Positions 53,228 through 62,354 are shown, counted from the first letter of the stretch. The stretch: DNA of 64,000 nt from Microbacterium faecale (GCF_014640975.1 NZ_BMHO01000001.1:1870166-1934165), one strand, 5' to 3'. Notes: generated by a model not told the origin, from the sequence alone. Translations and numbers: made by a program.

Positions 53228-54253
53228 TCAGAATCCGATGGCGGCGCGGTAGCGCGCCTTGTGGCCCGTGCGGATCCCCGACACGCTCGGCTTGTTCTCG
53301 TAGACGCCCGCGCCCCAGTTCCCCTCGACGAGCACGGGGCCGTCGTTCGTGACGACGACGTCCCATCCGGCGTACTGCACGTCGGGGTTGACGCGAGCCG
53401 CCTCGTCGACCAGGGCGATGGCCTCGGCGAAACGGGGCAGCTGGAAGTCCGCGATCCGGTAGCCGGTATCGGGATGTGCCTCGTGGACGTTCGCGTGAGA
53501 GTCGTATCCGGCGCTCATCGCGTGACCCGTATCGGGGTCGAGCATCGTATAGAAGCCGCCGTACGACATCTGGTCGCTGACCTCGCCGCGGCCGAACTTC
53601 TGGGCGATCGCGAGCATATGGACGTCGGTTCCGTCGAAGAACGCCGTAATGCGCGTGGTGTTGACGGTGCCGGGGCAGACGGCAGCGATGTCGTCGTGCT
53701 GCGCGATGACCTCTTCGAGCAGGATCTCGTCGCCCGCGATCAGCCGCGCGTGGAAAGCCGACCAGTCATCGATTTCCTCTGCGCGGTACCGTCGGACGCC
53801 GAGGCCCATGTGGCTGACCGGCACCTTCGCGATGACGGCGCCGTGCTGTTCGACGAAGGCGCGGACCTCCTCGGCGTTGCCGTCCTCGACGACGAGCCAG
53901 GCCCGCTTCAGGAAACGGTCGAACTGACGGTTGAAGGCGATCTTATCTTCGAAGATGCGACGACCGGCGGGGCGCGAGTATGCCTGCGCGAGCTGCATGG
54001 ACACGGGATGCGTCATGAAGGTGGCGCGCTCGGCGGCCGTGAGCGACGCGAAGTCGAAGTCGACGTAGTCCTGGAAGGCGACGTCCTTGCGGGCCGCCTG
54101 CCACAGCATGTCGACGACGACAGCGGGCACCGCCTTGCCGTGCTCGTCACGCACCTCCTTGGCGCGGTCGATGACGGCGCCGATGTCGATGCGTCGGGCG
54201 CGCTCGGCGAGGTAGCGAAGTTTCGGTCCGAGGGCGAGGCCGTTCGCGGGCAT
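53228..54253 (-). CDS. ATP-grasp protein of the sugar-transfer-associated type
   Basis: A 341-residue ATP-grasp enzyme. The N-terminal helical region (to about residue 85) is followed by the grasp fold: FEDKIAFNRQFDRFLKRAWLVV, VIAKVPVSHMGLGVRRY with a nucleotide-contacting lysine, EILLEEVIAQHDDIAAV, and WDVVVTNDGPVLVEGNWGAG, whose acidic residues bind magnesium. It resembles ATPgrasp_ST proteins found with capsule and cell-surface sugar genes. The acceptor is unknown. GGAGGATCC precedes ATG 54253. Its -10 element (TAGACT, 54326-54331) overlaps that of the divergent racemase gene. Confidence 0.8.
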   Translation of the reverse strand: MPANGLALGPKLRYLAERARRIDIGAVIDRAKEVRDEHGKAVPAVVVDMLWQAARKDVAFQDYVDFDFASLTAAERATFMTHPVSMQLAQAYSRPAGRRIFEDKIAFNRQFDRFLKRAWLVVEDGNAEEVRAFVEQHGAVIAKVPVSHMGLGVRRYRAEEIDDWSAFHARLIAGDEILLEEVIAQHDDIAAVCPGTVNTTRITAFFDGTDVHMLAIAQKFGRGEVSDQMSYGGFYTMLDPDTGHAMSAGYDSHANVHEAHPDTGYRIADFQLPRFAEAIALVDEAARVNPDVQYAGWDVVVTNDGPVLVEGNWGAGVYENKPSVSGIRTGHKARYRAAIGF

Positions 54254-54323
54254 GGATCCTCCGGGTCGGCGTCAGGCGGTCGGGCGCGCGCACGGGTTGA
54301 GCGTCCGCGAAGCGGCCGGGTCA

Positions 54324-54331
54324 TAGTCTAG
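54324..54331. promoter_or_regulatory. Overlapping divergent -10 elements
   Basis: The eight bases TAGTCTAG contain TAGTCT (54324-54329) read rightward, seven bases before ATG 54337. They also contain TAGACT (complement of 54326-54331) read leftward toward the ATP-grasp gene. One sequence therefore appears to serve two opposed promoters. Confidence 0.5.
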
Positions 54332-54336
54332 GTGGG

Positions 54337-55005
54337 ATGACCCCGTCCAAACTGGCGAACAGCCGCCCGCGCGTGCGCGTGTCGCGATCGGCGCTCGCGG
54401 ATAACATCGCTCGCGCACGGCAGAGCGAGCCGAGCTCCGCCGTGGATCTGCGTCGCGACGCGTGCGGGCACGGTGCCGCCATCGTCGCCGCCGCGGCGCG
54501 CGAGGCCGGCGTGACGACGGCGATCGTCGACGCGGGCGAACCGCCCCACGGGCTCGACGCCGTGACGGGCCGCGCGCTGTCACTCGAGGCTGTCTTCGGC
54601 ATCGACGGCGAGGGTGTCCCGGCGATGACGTTCGCCGCTCCGGTGCTGCAGACGAAGCCGCTCCTCGCCGGTGACGGCGTTTCGTACGGGTACCTGCATC
54701 GAGCCGAGAAGGCCACGCGCGTCGCTCTTGTCGCCGGTGGGTACGCGCAGGGCGTCGCCCGCGCGATCGGTTCGCGCGCGTCCGTGGTGATCGCCGGATC
54801 CGAGCGCCCGATCATCGGCCGCGTCGCGATGGACGTCTGCGTCGTCGACGTCGGGAACGCGCCCGTGAGCCCGGGGGACGAGGCCGTGTACTTCGGCAGC
54901 GCGGCGCCGCAGTCGCTCGCGCGATGGGCAGAGGCGAGCGGATGGACCATGCTCGAGCTCGTCGCGATCGTGGGCCTCGGAGCCGAGCGGGAAGAGACCC
55001 CGTGA
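54337..55005 (+). CDS. Alanine-racemase C-terminal-domain protein lacking the PLP lysine
   Basis: A 222-residue protein. Residues about 100-215 are an alanine-racemase C-terminal beta domain with the catalytic-tyrosine motif GDGVSYGY (Tyr117), the GGYAQG segment and GRVAMD (161-166). The N-terminal ~95 residues keep only a remnant of the barrel. RVRVSRSALADNIARAR is the first strand and helix. AVDLRRDACGHG (35-46) aligns with the canonical AVVKANAYGHG but has arginine (Arg39) in place of the PLP lysine. Most of the TIM barrel is missing. The gene overlaps the next by four bases, and that gene has the reciprocal loss. A leaderless TAGTCT precedes the ATG. Confidence 0.85.
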   Translation: MTPSKLANSRPRVRVSRSALADNIARARQSEPSSAVDLRRDACGHGAAIVAAAAREAGVTTAIVDAGEPPHGLDAVTGRALSLEAVFGIDGEGVPAMTFAAPVLQTKPLLAGDGVSYGYLHRAEKATRVALVAGGYAQGVARAIGSRASVVIAGSERPIIGRVAMDVCVVDVGNAPVSPGDEAVYFGSAAPQSLARWAEASGWTMLELVAIVGLGAEREETP

Positions 55006-56078
55006 TCTCCGCCGAGCTGCGCGTCGATCTCGACCGGTTGCGACGCAACGTGCGGGCCGTGCGCGCCCGGATGGCTCCCGCCGAACTCCTCGTCGTCATC
55101 AAGGACGATGCGTACGCCCAGGGCGTCGAGCCGATCGTCACGGCGGCCCTCGACGCGGGTGCGGTCTGGTTCGGCGGCATCGACCTGCCGAGCGCGGTCC
55201 GCGCGAAGCGCACGGCGGGCGATCGCGCGCGCGTGCTGTGCTGGATGACGCTGGCGGAGGCGGAAGCCGAGGCCGCCCTCCGCTCAGGACTTGAGGTCGG
55301 CGTCGGCGACGCCGACTACCTCGATCGCATCGCGCGCGCGACCGAGACGACCGCGACGTGCGCCCGCGTGCACCTCAAGATCGACACCGGACTCCACCGC
55401 AACGGCGTCCGACCGGAAGCGTGGAACGCGTTCTGCGCCCGTGCTGCAGCGCTCGAGCGCGCGGGCCGGATCCGCGTGGTCGGTATCTGGACGCACATCG
55501 CCGAGGCGAGCGACGCGGAGGACGACGCCTCTCGGTCGGCCTTCGACGATGCGGTCACCGCGGCCGAGCGCGCGGGGCTCGACGCCGAGGTGCGGCACCT
55601 CTCCGCGAGCGCGGCCGCGTGGCACCGCCCCGAGTTCCGGTACGACCTCGTGCGGATCGGAGCCTTCTGTTACGGGATCCGATCCGAGCACGGCCCCGAC
55701 ATCCCCGGCGTCGCACCGATCTCTTCGCTCGTGGCGCGGGTGACGGAGCTCGGCGACGTCGCCACGGTCGGCGTCGGATCGGTGGACGGGTACCCGTCGT
55801 CCGCCGGCGGCCGGATCAGCGTCGCGACGCCCGGCGGAGTGCGCCAGCTCGTTCGGGTGGATCCGTTCTCGTCACTCGTCGAACTCTGGGATGGCGCAGC
55901 GATCGGCGACGAGGTCATCATGTTCGGCCCCGGCGACGCCGGGGAGCCGACACCCACTGATCTGGGTGAGGCGACCGGAACGGTGGGGGAGGAACCGTTG
56001 CTGCGCGTCTCGCCGCTGGTGCCGCGCGTCTACGACAAGGGCGCCTCCCCGAGCGGGGAGACGCCCTTGTCGAGGTGA
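55002..56078 (+). CDS. Alanine-racemase-like PLP protein lacking the C-terminal tyrosine
   Basis: A 358-residue racemase-fold protein. The PLP barrel is intact. Lys34 in VVIKDDAYAQG matches the PLP lysine, LKIDTGLHRNGV (127-136) supplies Arg133, and HLSASAAA and YDLVRIGAFCYGI follow. In the C-terminal beta domain, VGVGSVDG (256-263) stands where active enzymes have VSYG with the catalytic tyrosine, and LVRVDPF replaces GRVSMD. Alone it should be a poor racemase. With the overlapping upstream gene (GTGA) it would have both catalytic residues. The GTG start is fixed by this overlap. Substrate could be alanine or another amino acid of the cell wall. Confidence 0.85.
   Translation: MISAELRVDLDRLRRNVRAVRARMAPAELLVVIKDDAYAQGVEPIVTAALDAGAVWFGGIDLPSAVRAKRTAGDRARVLCWMTLAEAEAEAALRSGLEVGVGDADYLDRIARATETTATCARVHLKIDTGLHRNGVRPEAWNAFCARAAALERAGRIRVVGIWTHIAEASDAEDDASRSAFDDAVTAAERAGLDAEVRHLSASAAAWHRPEFRYDLVRIGAFCYGIRSEHGPDIPGVAPISSLVARVTELGDVATVGVGSVDGYPSSAGGRISVATPGGVRQLVRVDPFSSLVELWDGAAIGDEVIMFGPGDAGEPTPTDLGEATGTVGEEPLLRVSPLVPRVYDKGASPSGETPLSR
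56033..56072. terminator. 18-bp hairpin inside the 3' end of the racemase gene
   Basis: The arms 56033-56050 and 56055-56072 pair with one mismatch around loop GAGC. The structure ends six bases before the end of the racemase coding sequence and lies 18 bases from the stop of the convergent DUF7455 gene. It therefore encodes the last residues (DKGASPSGETPL) and probably also terminates both transcripts. Confidence 0.65.
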
Positions 56079-56089
56079 CGGGGTGTGCG

Positions 56090-56299
56090 TCAGTCCTGAA
56101 GCTTGGCGGTCTCGTCGTGCCAGTTCGTGGCCACTTCGCGCAGCTTCTCCTCGAACTTTCGTCCGTGGTGTGCGCAGTACAGCAACTCGCTGCCGCCGAC
56201 TTCGGCTGCGATGTAGGCCTGCGCTCCGCAGGCATCGCACCGGTCAAGGGCGGTCAGGCGGTGGGAGACAGAAGCTTCGGCTGTCGTAGTTGCAGTCAT
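56090..56299 (-). CDS. DUF7455-type small zinc-ribbon-like protein
   Basis: A 69-residue protein. One CxxC pair (RCDACGAQAYIAAEVGG) and a later CAHH (LLYCAHHGRKFEEKL) could together bind a metal. It ends in a charged helix. Short proteins of this design are widespread in actinobacteria next to the topoisomerase B gene. ATG 56299 was chosen over one 18 codons upstream because GGAGG precedes it at seven bases. Function unknown. Confidence 0.85.
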   Translation of the reverse strand: MTATTTAEASVSHRLTALDRCDACGAQAYIAAEVGGSELLYCAHHGRKFEEKLREVATNWHDETAKLQD

Positions 56300-56479
56300 C
56301 GGGTTGCCTCCTTCTCGGTTCGTCTCAGGTGAGGCGTTACTCCATACAACCACGGGACACCGTCAGGGATTCCCTGCAAGGCGCGTGTTTCGCGCTGGGC
56401 GTACGCGCCCGGCCTCAGTCGGCGCGACCCGGGTGTGTCCCCGGGGCGCTCGGAGCGTTCGAAGATAAGATCGAATCTT

Positions 56480-58573
56480 GTGACAGCCGAGTATTCCGCC
56501 CATCATCTCCAGGTCCTCGAAGGACTGGAGGCCGTCCGTAAGCGGCCGGGAATGTACATCGGGTCGAACGGATCGCCGGGGCTCATGCACTGCCTGTGGG
56601 AGATCATCGACAACGCGGTCGACGAGGCTGTCGCGGGCAACGGCGACCGAATCGTCGTGGTCCTCCGCGAGGACGGCAGCGTCGAGGTGCAGGACAGCGG
56701 TCGCGGCATCCCCGTTGACGTCGAACCGCGCACGGGGCTGACCGGCGTCGAGGTCGTCTTCACGAAACTGCACGCCGGTGGAAAGTTCGGCGGTGGCTCG
56801 TACGCGGCCTCGGGCGGTCTGCACGGCGTGGGCGCGTCGGTCGTCAACGCGCTCAGCGAGCGTCTCGACGTCGAGGTCGACCGCGGCGGCAAGACGTACG
56901 CGATGAGCTTCCACCGCGGCGAACCCGGCGAGTTCACGGACGCGGGCGAACCGCGTCCTGACGCCCCCTTCGCTCCGTTCCGGAACAGGAGCGAGCTGCG
57001 CGTCGCCGGCAAGGCCAAGAAGGGCGTCAGCGGCACGCGCGTGCGCTATTGGGCGGACGGGCAGATCTTCACGAAGGACGCGGCGTTCCAGTACGACGAG
57101 CTCGTGACGCGAGCGCGCCAGACGGCGTTCCTCGTGCCGGGGCTGGAGATCGTCATCCGCGACGAGCGTCCCGACGCAGACCCCGATGGTGGGGTGCGCG
57201 AGACTTCCTACCGATACGAGGGCGGCCTCGGGGAGTTCGTCGAATTCCTGTCGACGGACGCGCCCGTCACCGACACGTGGCGCCTCGACGGCACGGGAAA
57301 CTTCACCGAGCGGGTGCCGACGCTGCAGCCGGACGGATCCATGATGTCGACCGAGGTCGAGCGCGAGTGCCGCGTCGACATCGCCCTGCGCTGGGGAACG
57401 GGCTACGACACGCACATGCGATCGTTCGTGAACATCATCGCGACACCCAAGGGGGGTACGCACCAGCAGGGCTTCGAACAGGAGCTGACGAAGCAGCTCC
57501 GCGCCGAGGTCGAGAAGAACGCGCGACGACTGAAGGTCGGCAGCGACAAGCTCGAGAAAGACGACGTCCTCGCGGGGCTCACGGCCGTGCTCAACGTCAG
57601 CATCCCGGAGCCGCAGTTCGAGGGACAGACGAAGGAGGTGCTGGGCACGCCCGCCGTGCGCAGCATCGTTGCCAAGGTCGTCCGCGAAGGGATGAAGGCG
57701 CGTTTCACGTCGACGAAGCGCGACGACAAGAACCAGGTCTCGATGCTGCTCGACAAGGTCGTCAGTGAGATGAAGGCGCGCGTCTCGGCGCGCGCCCACA
57801 AGGAGACGCAGCGTCGCAAGAACGCGCTCGAGTCATCGTCGCTGCCCGCGAAGCTCATCGACTGCCGGTCGAACGACATGTCGAACTCCGAGCTGTTCAT
57901 CGTCGAGGGCGATTCCGCCCTCGGCACCGCCCGCAAGGCGCGCGACAGCGAGTATCAGGCGCTGTTCCCGATTCGCGGCAAGATCCTCAACACGCAGAAG
58001 GCCTCGATCGGCGACATGCTGTCGAACGCCGAGTGCGCAGCGCTGATCCAGGTGGTCGGCGCCGGGTCGGGGCGCTCGTTCGACATCGACGCGGCGCGCT
58101 ACGGCAAGGTCATCATGATGAGCGACGCCGACGTTGACGGCGCGCACATTCGCACGCTGCTGCTGACGCTGTTCTACCGCTACATGCGGCCGCTCATCGA
58201 AGCAGGGCGGGTGTACGCCGCCGTTCCGCCGCTGCACCAGGTCATCGTGCAGCACCCCGGCTCGAAGCCCAATGAGACGATCTACACGTACAGCGACCGC
58301 GAGTTGACGGCACTGCTTGCCAAGCTGCGCAAACAGAACAAGAAGTGGCGAGAGCCGATCCAGCGCTACAAGGGCCTCGGCGAGATGGACGCGGATCAGC
58401 TCGCGGACACCACCATGTCGCGCGACGGCCGCCTCCTGCGCCGCGTGCGGATGGAAGACGCGGAGGCCGCCGGTCACGTCTTCGAGATGCTCATGGGCAA
58501 CGAGGTCGCCCCGCGCCGTGAATTCATCGTCCAGGGCGCGGCGCAGCTCGACAAGGAAGCGATCGACGCGTAG
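56480..58573 (+). CDS. parE: DNA topoisomerase IIA subunit B (ParE/GyrB-like)
   Basis: A 697-residue ATPase subunit of a type IIA topoisomerase. The GHKL ATP site has EIIDNAVDEAVAG, DSGRGIPVD and GGLHGVGASVVNALS. The transducer domain follows. The TOPRIM domain has ELFIVEGDSALGTAR and MMSDADVDGAHIRTLLL with the metal-binding acidic residues. It ends in a short C-terminal tail. Pairing with the nearby A subunit at 59913 points to a topoisomerase IV-like enzyme rather than the dnaA-linked gyrase. The GTG at 56480 follows TAAGAT (56466-56471) by eight bases. Confidence 0.93.
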   Translation: MTAEYSAHHLQVLEGLEAVRKRPGMYIGSNGSPGLMHCLWEIIDNAVDEAVAGNGDRIVVVLREDGSVEVQDSGRGIPVDVEPRTGLTGVEVVFTKLHAGGKFGGGSYAASGGLHGVGASVVNALSERLDVEVDRGGKTYAMSFHRGEPGEFTDAGEPRPDAPFAPFRNRSELRVAGKAKKGVSGTRVRYWADGQIFTKDAAFQYDELVTRARQTAFLVPGLEIVIRDERPDADPDGGVRETSYRYEGGLGEFVEFLSTDAPVTDTWRLDGTGNFTERVPTLQPDGSMMSTEVERECRVDIALRWGTGYDTHMRSFVNIIATPKGGTHQQGFEQELTKQLRAEVEKNARRLKVGSDKLEKDDVLAGLTAVLNVSIPEPQFEGQTKEVLGTPAVRSIVAKVVREGMKARFTSTKRDDKNQVSMLLDKVVSEMKARVSARAHKETQRRKNALESSSLPAKLIDCRSNDMSNSELFIVEGDSALGTARKARDSEYQALFPIRGKILNTQKASIGDMLSNAECAALIQVVGAGSGRSFDIDAARYGKVIMMSDADVDGAHIRTLLLTLFYRYMRPLIEAGRVYAAVPPLHQVIVQHPGSKPNETIYTYSDRELTALLAKLRKQNKKWREPIQRYKGLGEMDADQLADTTMSRDGRLLRRVRMEDAEAAGHVFEMLMGNEVAPRREFIVQGAAQLDKEAIDA

Positions 58574-58630
58574 GCGCGCGCGGCCGGTCCGTGGGATGGG
58601 CGCGTGGCTCCGCCCCATAGACTTGTGCTC

Positions 58631-58849
58631 GTGATCCCGCTTTCGGTACTCCTGTTCGTCAACGCCGCGTTCAATCTCCTGACGTGGCCCAACTTCTTCC
58701 GACGTGTGGTGAACGACCCGCGGGCGCGCGATGAGAACGGCAAGGTCACGACGTTCTACACCGTGCACGCGGTCCTGTTCGCGCTGGCCATGGTGATCGC
58801 GCTGATCTCGATCCTGGCCGGCATCGCGGCTCTCGTGGGCGCCCTCTGA
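58631..58849 (+). CDS. SCO4848-family small membrane protein
   Basis: A 72-residue protein with two transmembrane helices (about 1-18 and 45-70) joined by a polar loop TWPNFFRRVVNDPRARDENG. This matches short membrane proteins found beside the topoisomerase B gene in actinobacteria (SCO4848 family). The GTG at 58631 follows TAGACT (58618-58623) by seven bases, which decides the start. Function unknown. Confidence 0.82.
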   Translation: MIPLSVLLFVNAAFNLLTWPNFFRRVVNDPRARDENGKVTTFYTVHAVLFALAMVIALISILAGIAALVGAL

Positions 58850-58873
58850 CCTCTGGAGAATGACGCGTCAGAG
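58844..58873. terminator. Inverted repeat between convergent genes
   Basis: CTCTGAC (58844-58850) and GTCAGAG (58867-58873) with 16 bases between, located at the convergent stops 58849 and 58879. A modest hairpin without a U-tract. Confidence 0.4.
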
Positions 58874-58878
58874 AAGGA

Positions 58879-59808
58879 TCAGCGCAGAAGGTCGGCTAGC
58901 GCAGATTCCAGCGTCGGGTAGCGGAAGGCGAAGCCCCGCTCGGCGAGCACCGACGAAGTCGTGTGTCGGCCGGTGAGGGCGAGGAGCGGATCCGTCCGGA
59001 GGCCGATCGACGCGAGACGCAGCACGAACTCGGGTGTCGGGAGCCCGAACGGCACGCCAATCGCCTCGCGCAGGCGGCGCATCAGCTCCTCGTTGCGCAC
59101 CGGGTTCGGCGTCGCGGCGATGACGGGCGCGTCCGGGAGGGTCACGTCGGAATCCAGGCCCAGGGCCGCGCGGGCGACGCGCAGCCAGTCGTCGATGTGG
59201 ATCCAGCTGAACCACTGACGCCCGCTTGCGATCGGACCGCCGAAGCCGAGCTTCGCGGGCAGCAGCAGGCGGTTCAGAGCCGGCGTTCCGCGATCGAGCA
59301 CGATCGACGTGCGGATCGTGACGCGATGCGTCGCGTTCGCTCCCCGTGCCGCCGCCTCCCACGGCAAGACGACGCCCGTCATCTGGGGGAGGCCCGAGAT
59401 GGGATCCGGCGTCTCCTCGGTGATGTGCTGCTCGCCTGAGTCGCCGTAGATCGCCGTCGTCGACGCCTGCAGCCAGCGGTCGACCGGACGCGTAAGGCGC
59501 CCGGCCGCCTCGACGAGCGCCTCGGTTGCGATGACCCGGGACTCGCGGAGCGCGCGAATGTTCTCCTCGGTCGGGCGGCAGTCCACGAGCTTCCCGGCAA
59601 GGTTCACGACCGCGAGCTCGCCGTCCGTCTCCAGCGCATGCGCCCACGCACCGACGTCGCGCGGATCCCAGCCGACCTCGGTCGTGCCGGTGATGCGGTG
59701 GTGTCCGGGACGGCGTGTGAGGACGACGACCTCGTGCCCGGCGTGCAGGAGGTCCATGGCGAGTGCGCGCCCGAGCGCGCCCGTTCCTCCGGCGATCACG
59801 ACCTTCAT
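58879..59808 (-). CDS. TIGR01777-family NAD-dependent epimerase/dehydratase-like protein
   Basis: A 309-residue short-chain-type oxidoreductase. The N-terminal NAD loop VVIAGGTGALGRALA, the family motif VVNLAGKLVDCRPT, SSTTAIYGD-like STTAIYGDSGEQ and the C-terminal GRQWFSWIHIDDWLR are diagnostic of TIGR01777. The DUF1731 C-terminal helical part contains the PTPEFVLRLA segment. The reaction is not known. TAGCGT (59816-59821) lies seven bases before ATG 59808. Confidence 0.9.
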   Translation of the reverse strand: MKVVIAGGTGALGRALAMDLLHAGHEVVVLTRRPGHHRITGTTEVGWDPRDVGAWAHALETDGELAVVNLAGKLVDCRPTEENIRALRESRVIATEALVEAAGRLTRPVDRWLQASTTAIYGDSGEQHITEETPDPISGLPQMTGVVLPWEAAARGANATHRVTIRTSIVLDRGTPALNRLLLPAKLGFGGPIASGRQWFSWIHIDDWLRVARAALGLDSDVTLPDAPVIAATPNPVRNEELMRRLREAIGVPFGLPTPEFVLRLASIGLRTDPLLALTGRHTTSSVLAERGFAFRYPTLESALADLLR

Positions 59809-59912
59809 AACCGCGACGCTACCGGATCCGCGAACGCATGCGCCCTTCGCAGGCGAACACGCGGCTCCGGCGCCTCGAGCGGAGAACGCGCTGTTCGGCG
59901 GTTGCGTCTTCT

Positions 59913-62354
59913 CTACAGCGTGCGGCCGATCGTGGTGACCGGCGCCTCGAGGGGCTGACCGGATCCGTCGCGTTTCGCGAGTGTCATCGGCAGCTTGCGC
60001 ACGGCTCCCTTGGCGTCGAGGGCGTAGGCAGGATCCGGACCCGCCCAGGCGACCTGCAGCCGGTCTTCGCCCTTCAGGAACGCGTGTGCGCGGACGCCTC
60101 CGGTACCGCGGCCCTTCGCCGGATACTCACCGAAGTCGCTGGTCTTCGCGCGGCCGGCGTCGGTGCCCGCGAGGGTGCCCTCCGCCGCGGAGACGGTCAC
60201 CACGACGTTGCCGTCACCATTGACCGCACCGAAGAACAGCACGGACGCGTTCGCGCTGAGTTTGACGCCCGCCATGCCTGCCGCCGCGGCGCCCTGGGGA
60301 CGTACGGCCGAGGCGGGGAAGCGCAGCAGACGCGCATCGGTCGTGACGAACACGAGGTCGGCCTCGTCGGCCGCAGTCGCGACGCCGACGACACGGTCGC
60401 CGGGCTTGAGCGCGATGACGTCGACGCTCGGGCGAATCGCGACGCCGGACGGTACGACCCGCTTGACGGTGCCCTGCGCGGTGCCGATCGCCACCGGAGC
60501 GTCAGATGTGAGCTCGACGAGGCCGACGATCTCTTCGCCCTTCTCGGTGAGTCCGACGTAATCGCGGAGGCGCTGACCAGCACCGAGCGAGATCGACGTG
60601 GGCGGGACCGACGGCAGGTCGATGGGGGAGAAGCGCACCATCCGCCCGGCGGAGGTGAGGGCGCCGATCTCGCCGCGGATCGTGCCGCGCGCCGTCGACA
60701 GGATCGCGTCGTGCTTGCTGCGACGCGCGGGCGGAGCGATCTCCTCGCCTCCCGGCGTATCCACGCGTACGGCCCGCCCCGTGGTCGACAGCGCGACGAG
60801 CGTCGGCGCGTCGGCGATCTGCAGATCCTGCTCGGTCGCCTTGGCCGATCGCTTCGGCTGCGGCTTGGCATTCATGAGCACCGTGCGGCGGGGGGTTCCG
60901 AGCTCATCCGCGACCTCCTCGAGCTCCGTCGCCACGCGCTGGCGGATGAGCGCGTCGGATCCGAGCAGCTCCTCGAGCGCCGCGATCTCCGCGCGCAGGT
61001 CGTCGCGCTCGGTCTCGAGCTCGATCCGTGAGAACTTCGTCAGCCGACGCAGGCGCAGCTCGAGGATGTACTCGGCCTGCACCTCGTCGAGGTCGAACAC
61101 CTGGCACAGGCGCGTGCGCGCCTCGTCGCTGGTCTCAGACGACCGGATGACCTCGATGACCTCATCGATGTCGAGGATCGCGACGAGCAGGCCCTCGACG
61201 AGGTGGAGGCGATCGCGGCGCTTGGCGAGGCGGTGCACCGTCCGACGGGTGACGACCTCGATCCGATGATTGACGTACACCACGAGCATCTCGCGCAGAC
61301 CGAGCGTGGACGGCTGCCCGTCGACGAGGGCCACGTTGTTGAAGCCGAACGAGTCCTCGAGCGGCGTCAGGCGGTAGAGGCGCTCGAGGACGGCCTCCGC
61401 GTCGAAGCCCGTCTTGATGCCGATGACGAGGCGCAGTCCGTGCTTGCGATCGGAGAGGTCGTTGACGTCGCTGATGCCCTGCAGCTTCTTCGCCTGCACG
61501 GCGTCCTTGAGCTTCTCGATGACGCGTTCCGGACCCACCATGTACGGCAGCTCCGTGACGACGATGCCGGTGCGGCGCGGACCGATCTGCTCGATGCGCG
61601 TCTTCGCACGGACCTTGACGGATCCGCGACCGGTCTCATACGCGTCGCGGATGCCGTCGAGCCCCATGATCACGCCGCCCGTGGGGAAGTCAGGACCAGG
61701 AACGAACTGCATGAGCTCTTCGGTCGTGGCGTCGGGGTTCTCGAGCAGGTGGGTCGCGGCGCTGACGACCTCATTGAGGTTGTGCGGTGCCATATTCGTC
61801 GCCATGCCGACTGCGATGCCCGTCGCACCGTTGACGAGGAGGTTGGGATAGGCGGCGGGCAGCACCTCGGGCTGTGTGTACTGGCCGTCGTAGTTCGGCA
61901 CGAAGTCGACGACATCCTCGTTGAGGTTCTCCGTCATGCGCATCGCGGCGCGGTCGAGGCGCGCCTCCGTGTAGCGCGACGCCGCCGGGCCGTCGTCGAG
62001 GGATCCGAAGTTGCCGTGGCCGTCGACGAGCGGCAGGCGCATCGCGAAGTCCTGCGAGAGGCGCACGAGCGCGTCGTAGATCGCGGTATCGCCGTGCGGG
62101 TGGAGCTTGCCCATCACGTCGCCGACGACGCGTGCGCTCTTGACATGGCCGCGATCGGGCCGCAGGCCCATCTCGGCCATCTGGTAGAGAATGCGTCGCT
62201 GCACCGGCTTGAGGCCGTCGCGCGCGTCGGGGAGCGCTCGCGAGTAGATGACGGAGTACGCGTACTCGAGATAGGAGCCCTGCATCTCGGTCTCGAGCGC
62301 GATGTCCTCGATCCGCTCGTTCGTCGGTGCGGCAGATTCCTGCTTGCGCGCCAT
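59913..62354 (-). CDS. parC: DNA topoisomerase IIA subunit A (ParC/GyrA-like)
   Basis: An 813-residue breakage-reunion subunit. The winged-helix core has [13 protein letters not shown] and the quinolone-pocket segment [15 protein letters not shown], with Thr90 and Asp94 at the usual resistance positions. The catalytic Tyr128 is in [10 protein letters not shown]. The C-terminal beta-pinwheel has six blades and ends in KGRGTGGV, a weak version of the GyrA box. This fits an actinobacterial topoisomerase IV-like subunit paired with the gene at 56480. GAGAGGG precedes ATG 62354. Confidence 0.93.
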   Translation of the reverse strand: MARKQESAAPTNERIEDIALETEMQGSYLEYAYSVIYSRALPDARDGLKPVQRRILYQMAEMGLRPDRGHVKSARVVGDVMGKLHPHGDTAIYDALVRLSQDFAMRLPLVDGHGNFGSLDDGPAASRYTEARLDRAAMRMTENLNEDVVDFVPNYDGQYTQPEVLPAAYPNLLVNGATGIAVGMATNMAPHNLNEVVSAATHLLENPDATTEELMQFVPGPDFPTGGVIMGLDGIRDAYETGRGSVKVRAKTRIEQIGPRRTGIVVTELPYMVGPERVIEKLKDAVQAKKLQGISDVNDLSDRKHGLRLVIGIKTGFDAEAVLERLYRLTPLEDSFGFNNVALVDGQPSTLGLREMLVVYVNHRIEVVTRRTVHRLAKRRDRLHLVEGLLVAILDIDEVIEVIRSSETSDEARTRLCQVFDLDEVQAEYILELRLRRLTKFSRIELETERDDLRAEIAALEELLGSDALIRQRVATELEEVADELGTPRRTVLMNAKPQPKRSAKATEQDLQIADAPTLVALSTTGRAVRVDTPGGEEIAPPARRSKHDAILSTARGTIRGEIGALTSAGRMVRFSPIDLPSVPPTSISLGAGQRLRDYVGLTEKGEEIVGLVELTSDAPVAIGTAQGTVKRVVPSGVAIRPSVDVIALKPGDRVVGVATAADEADLVFVTTDARLLRFPASAVRPQGAAAAGMAGVKLSANASVLFFGAVNGDGNVVVTVSAAEGTLAGTDAGRAKTSDFGEYPAKGRGTGGVRAHAFLKGEDRLQVAWAGPDPAYALDAKGAVRKLPMTLAKRDGSGQPLEAPVTTIGRTL

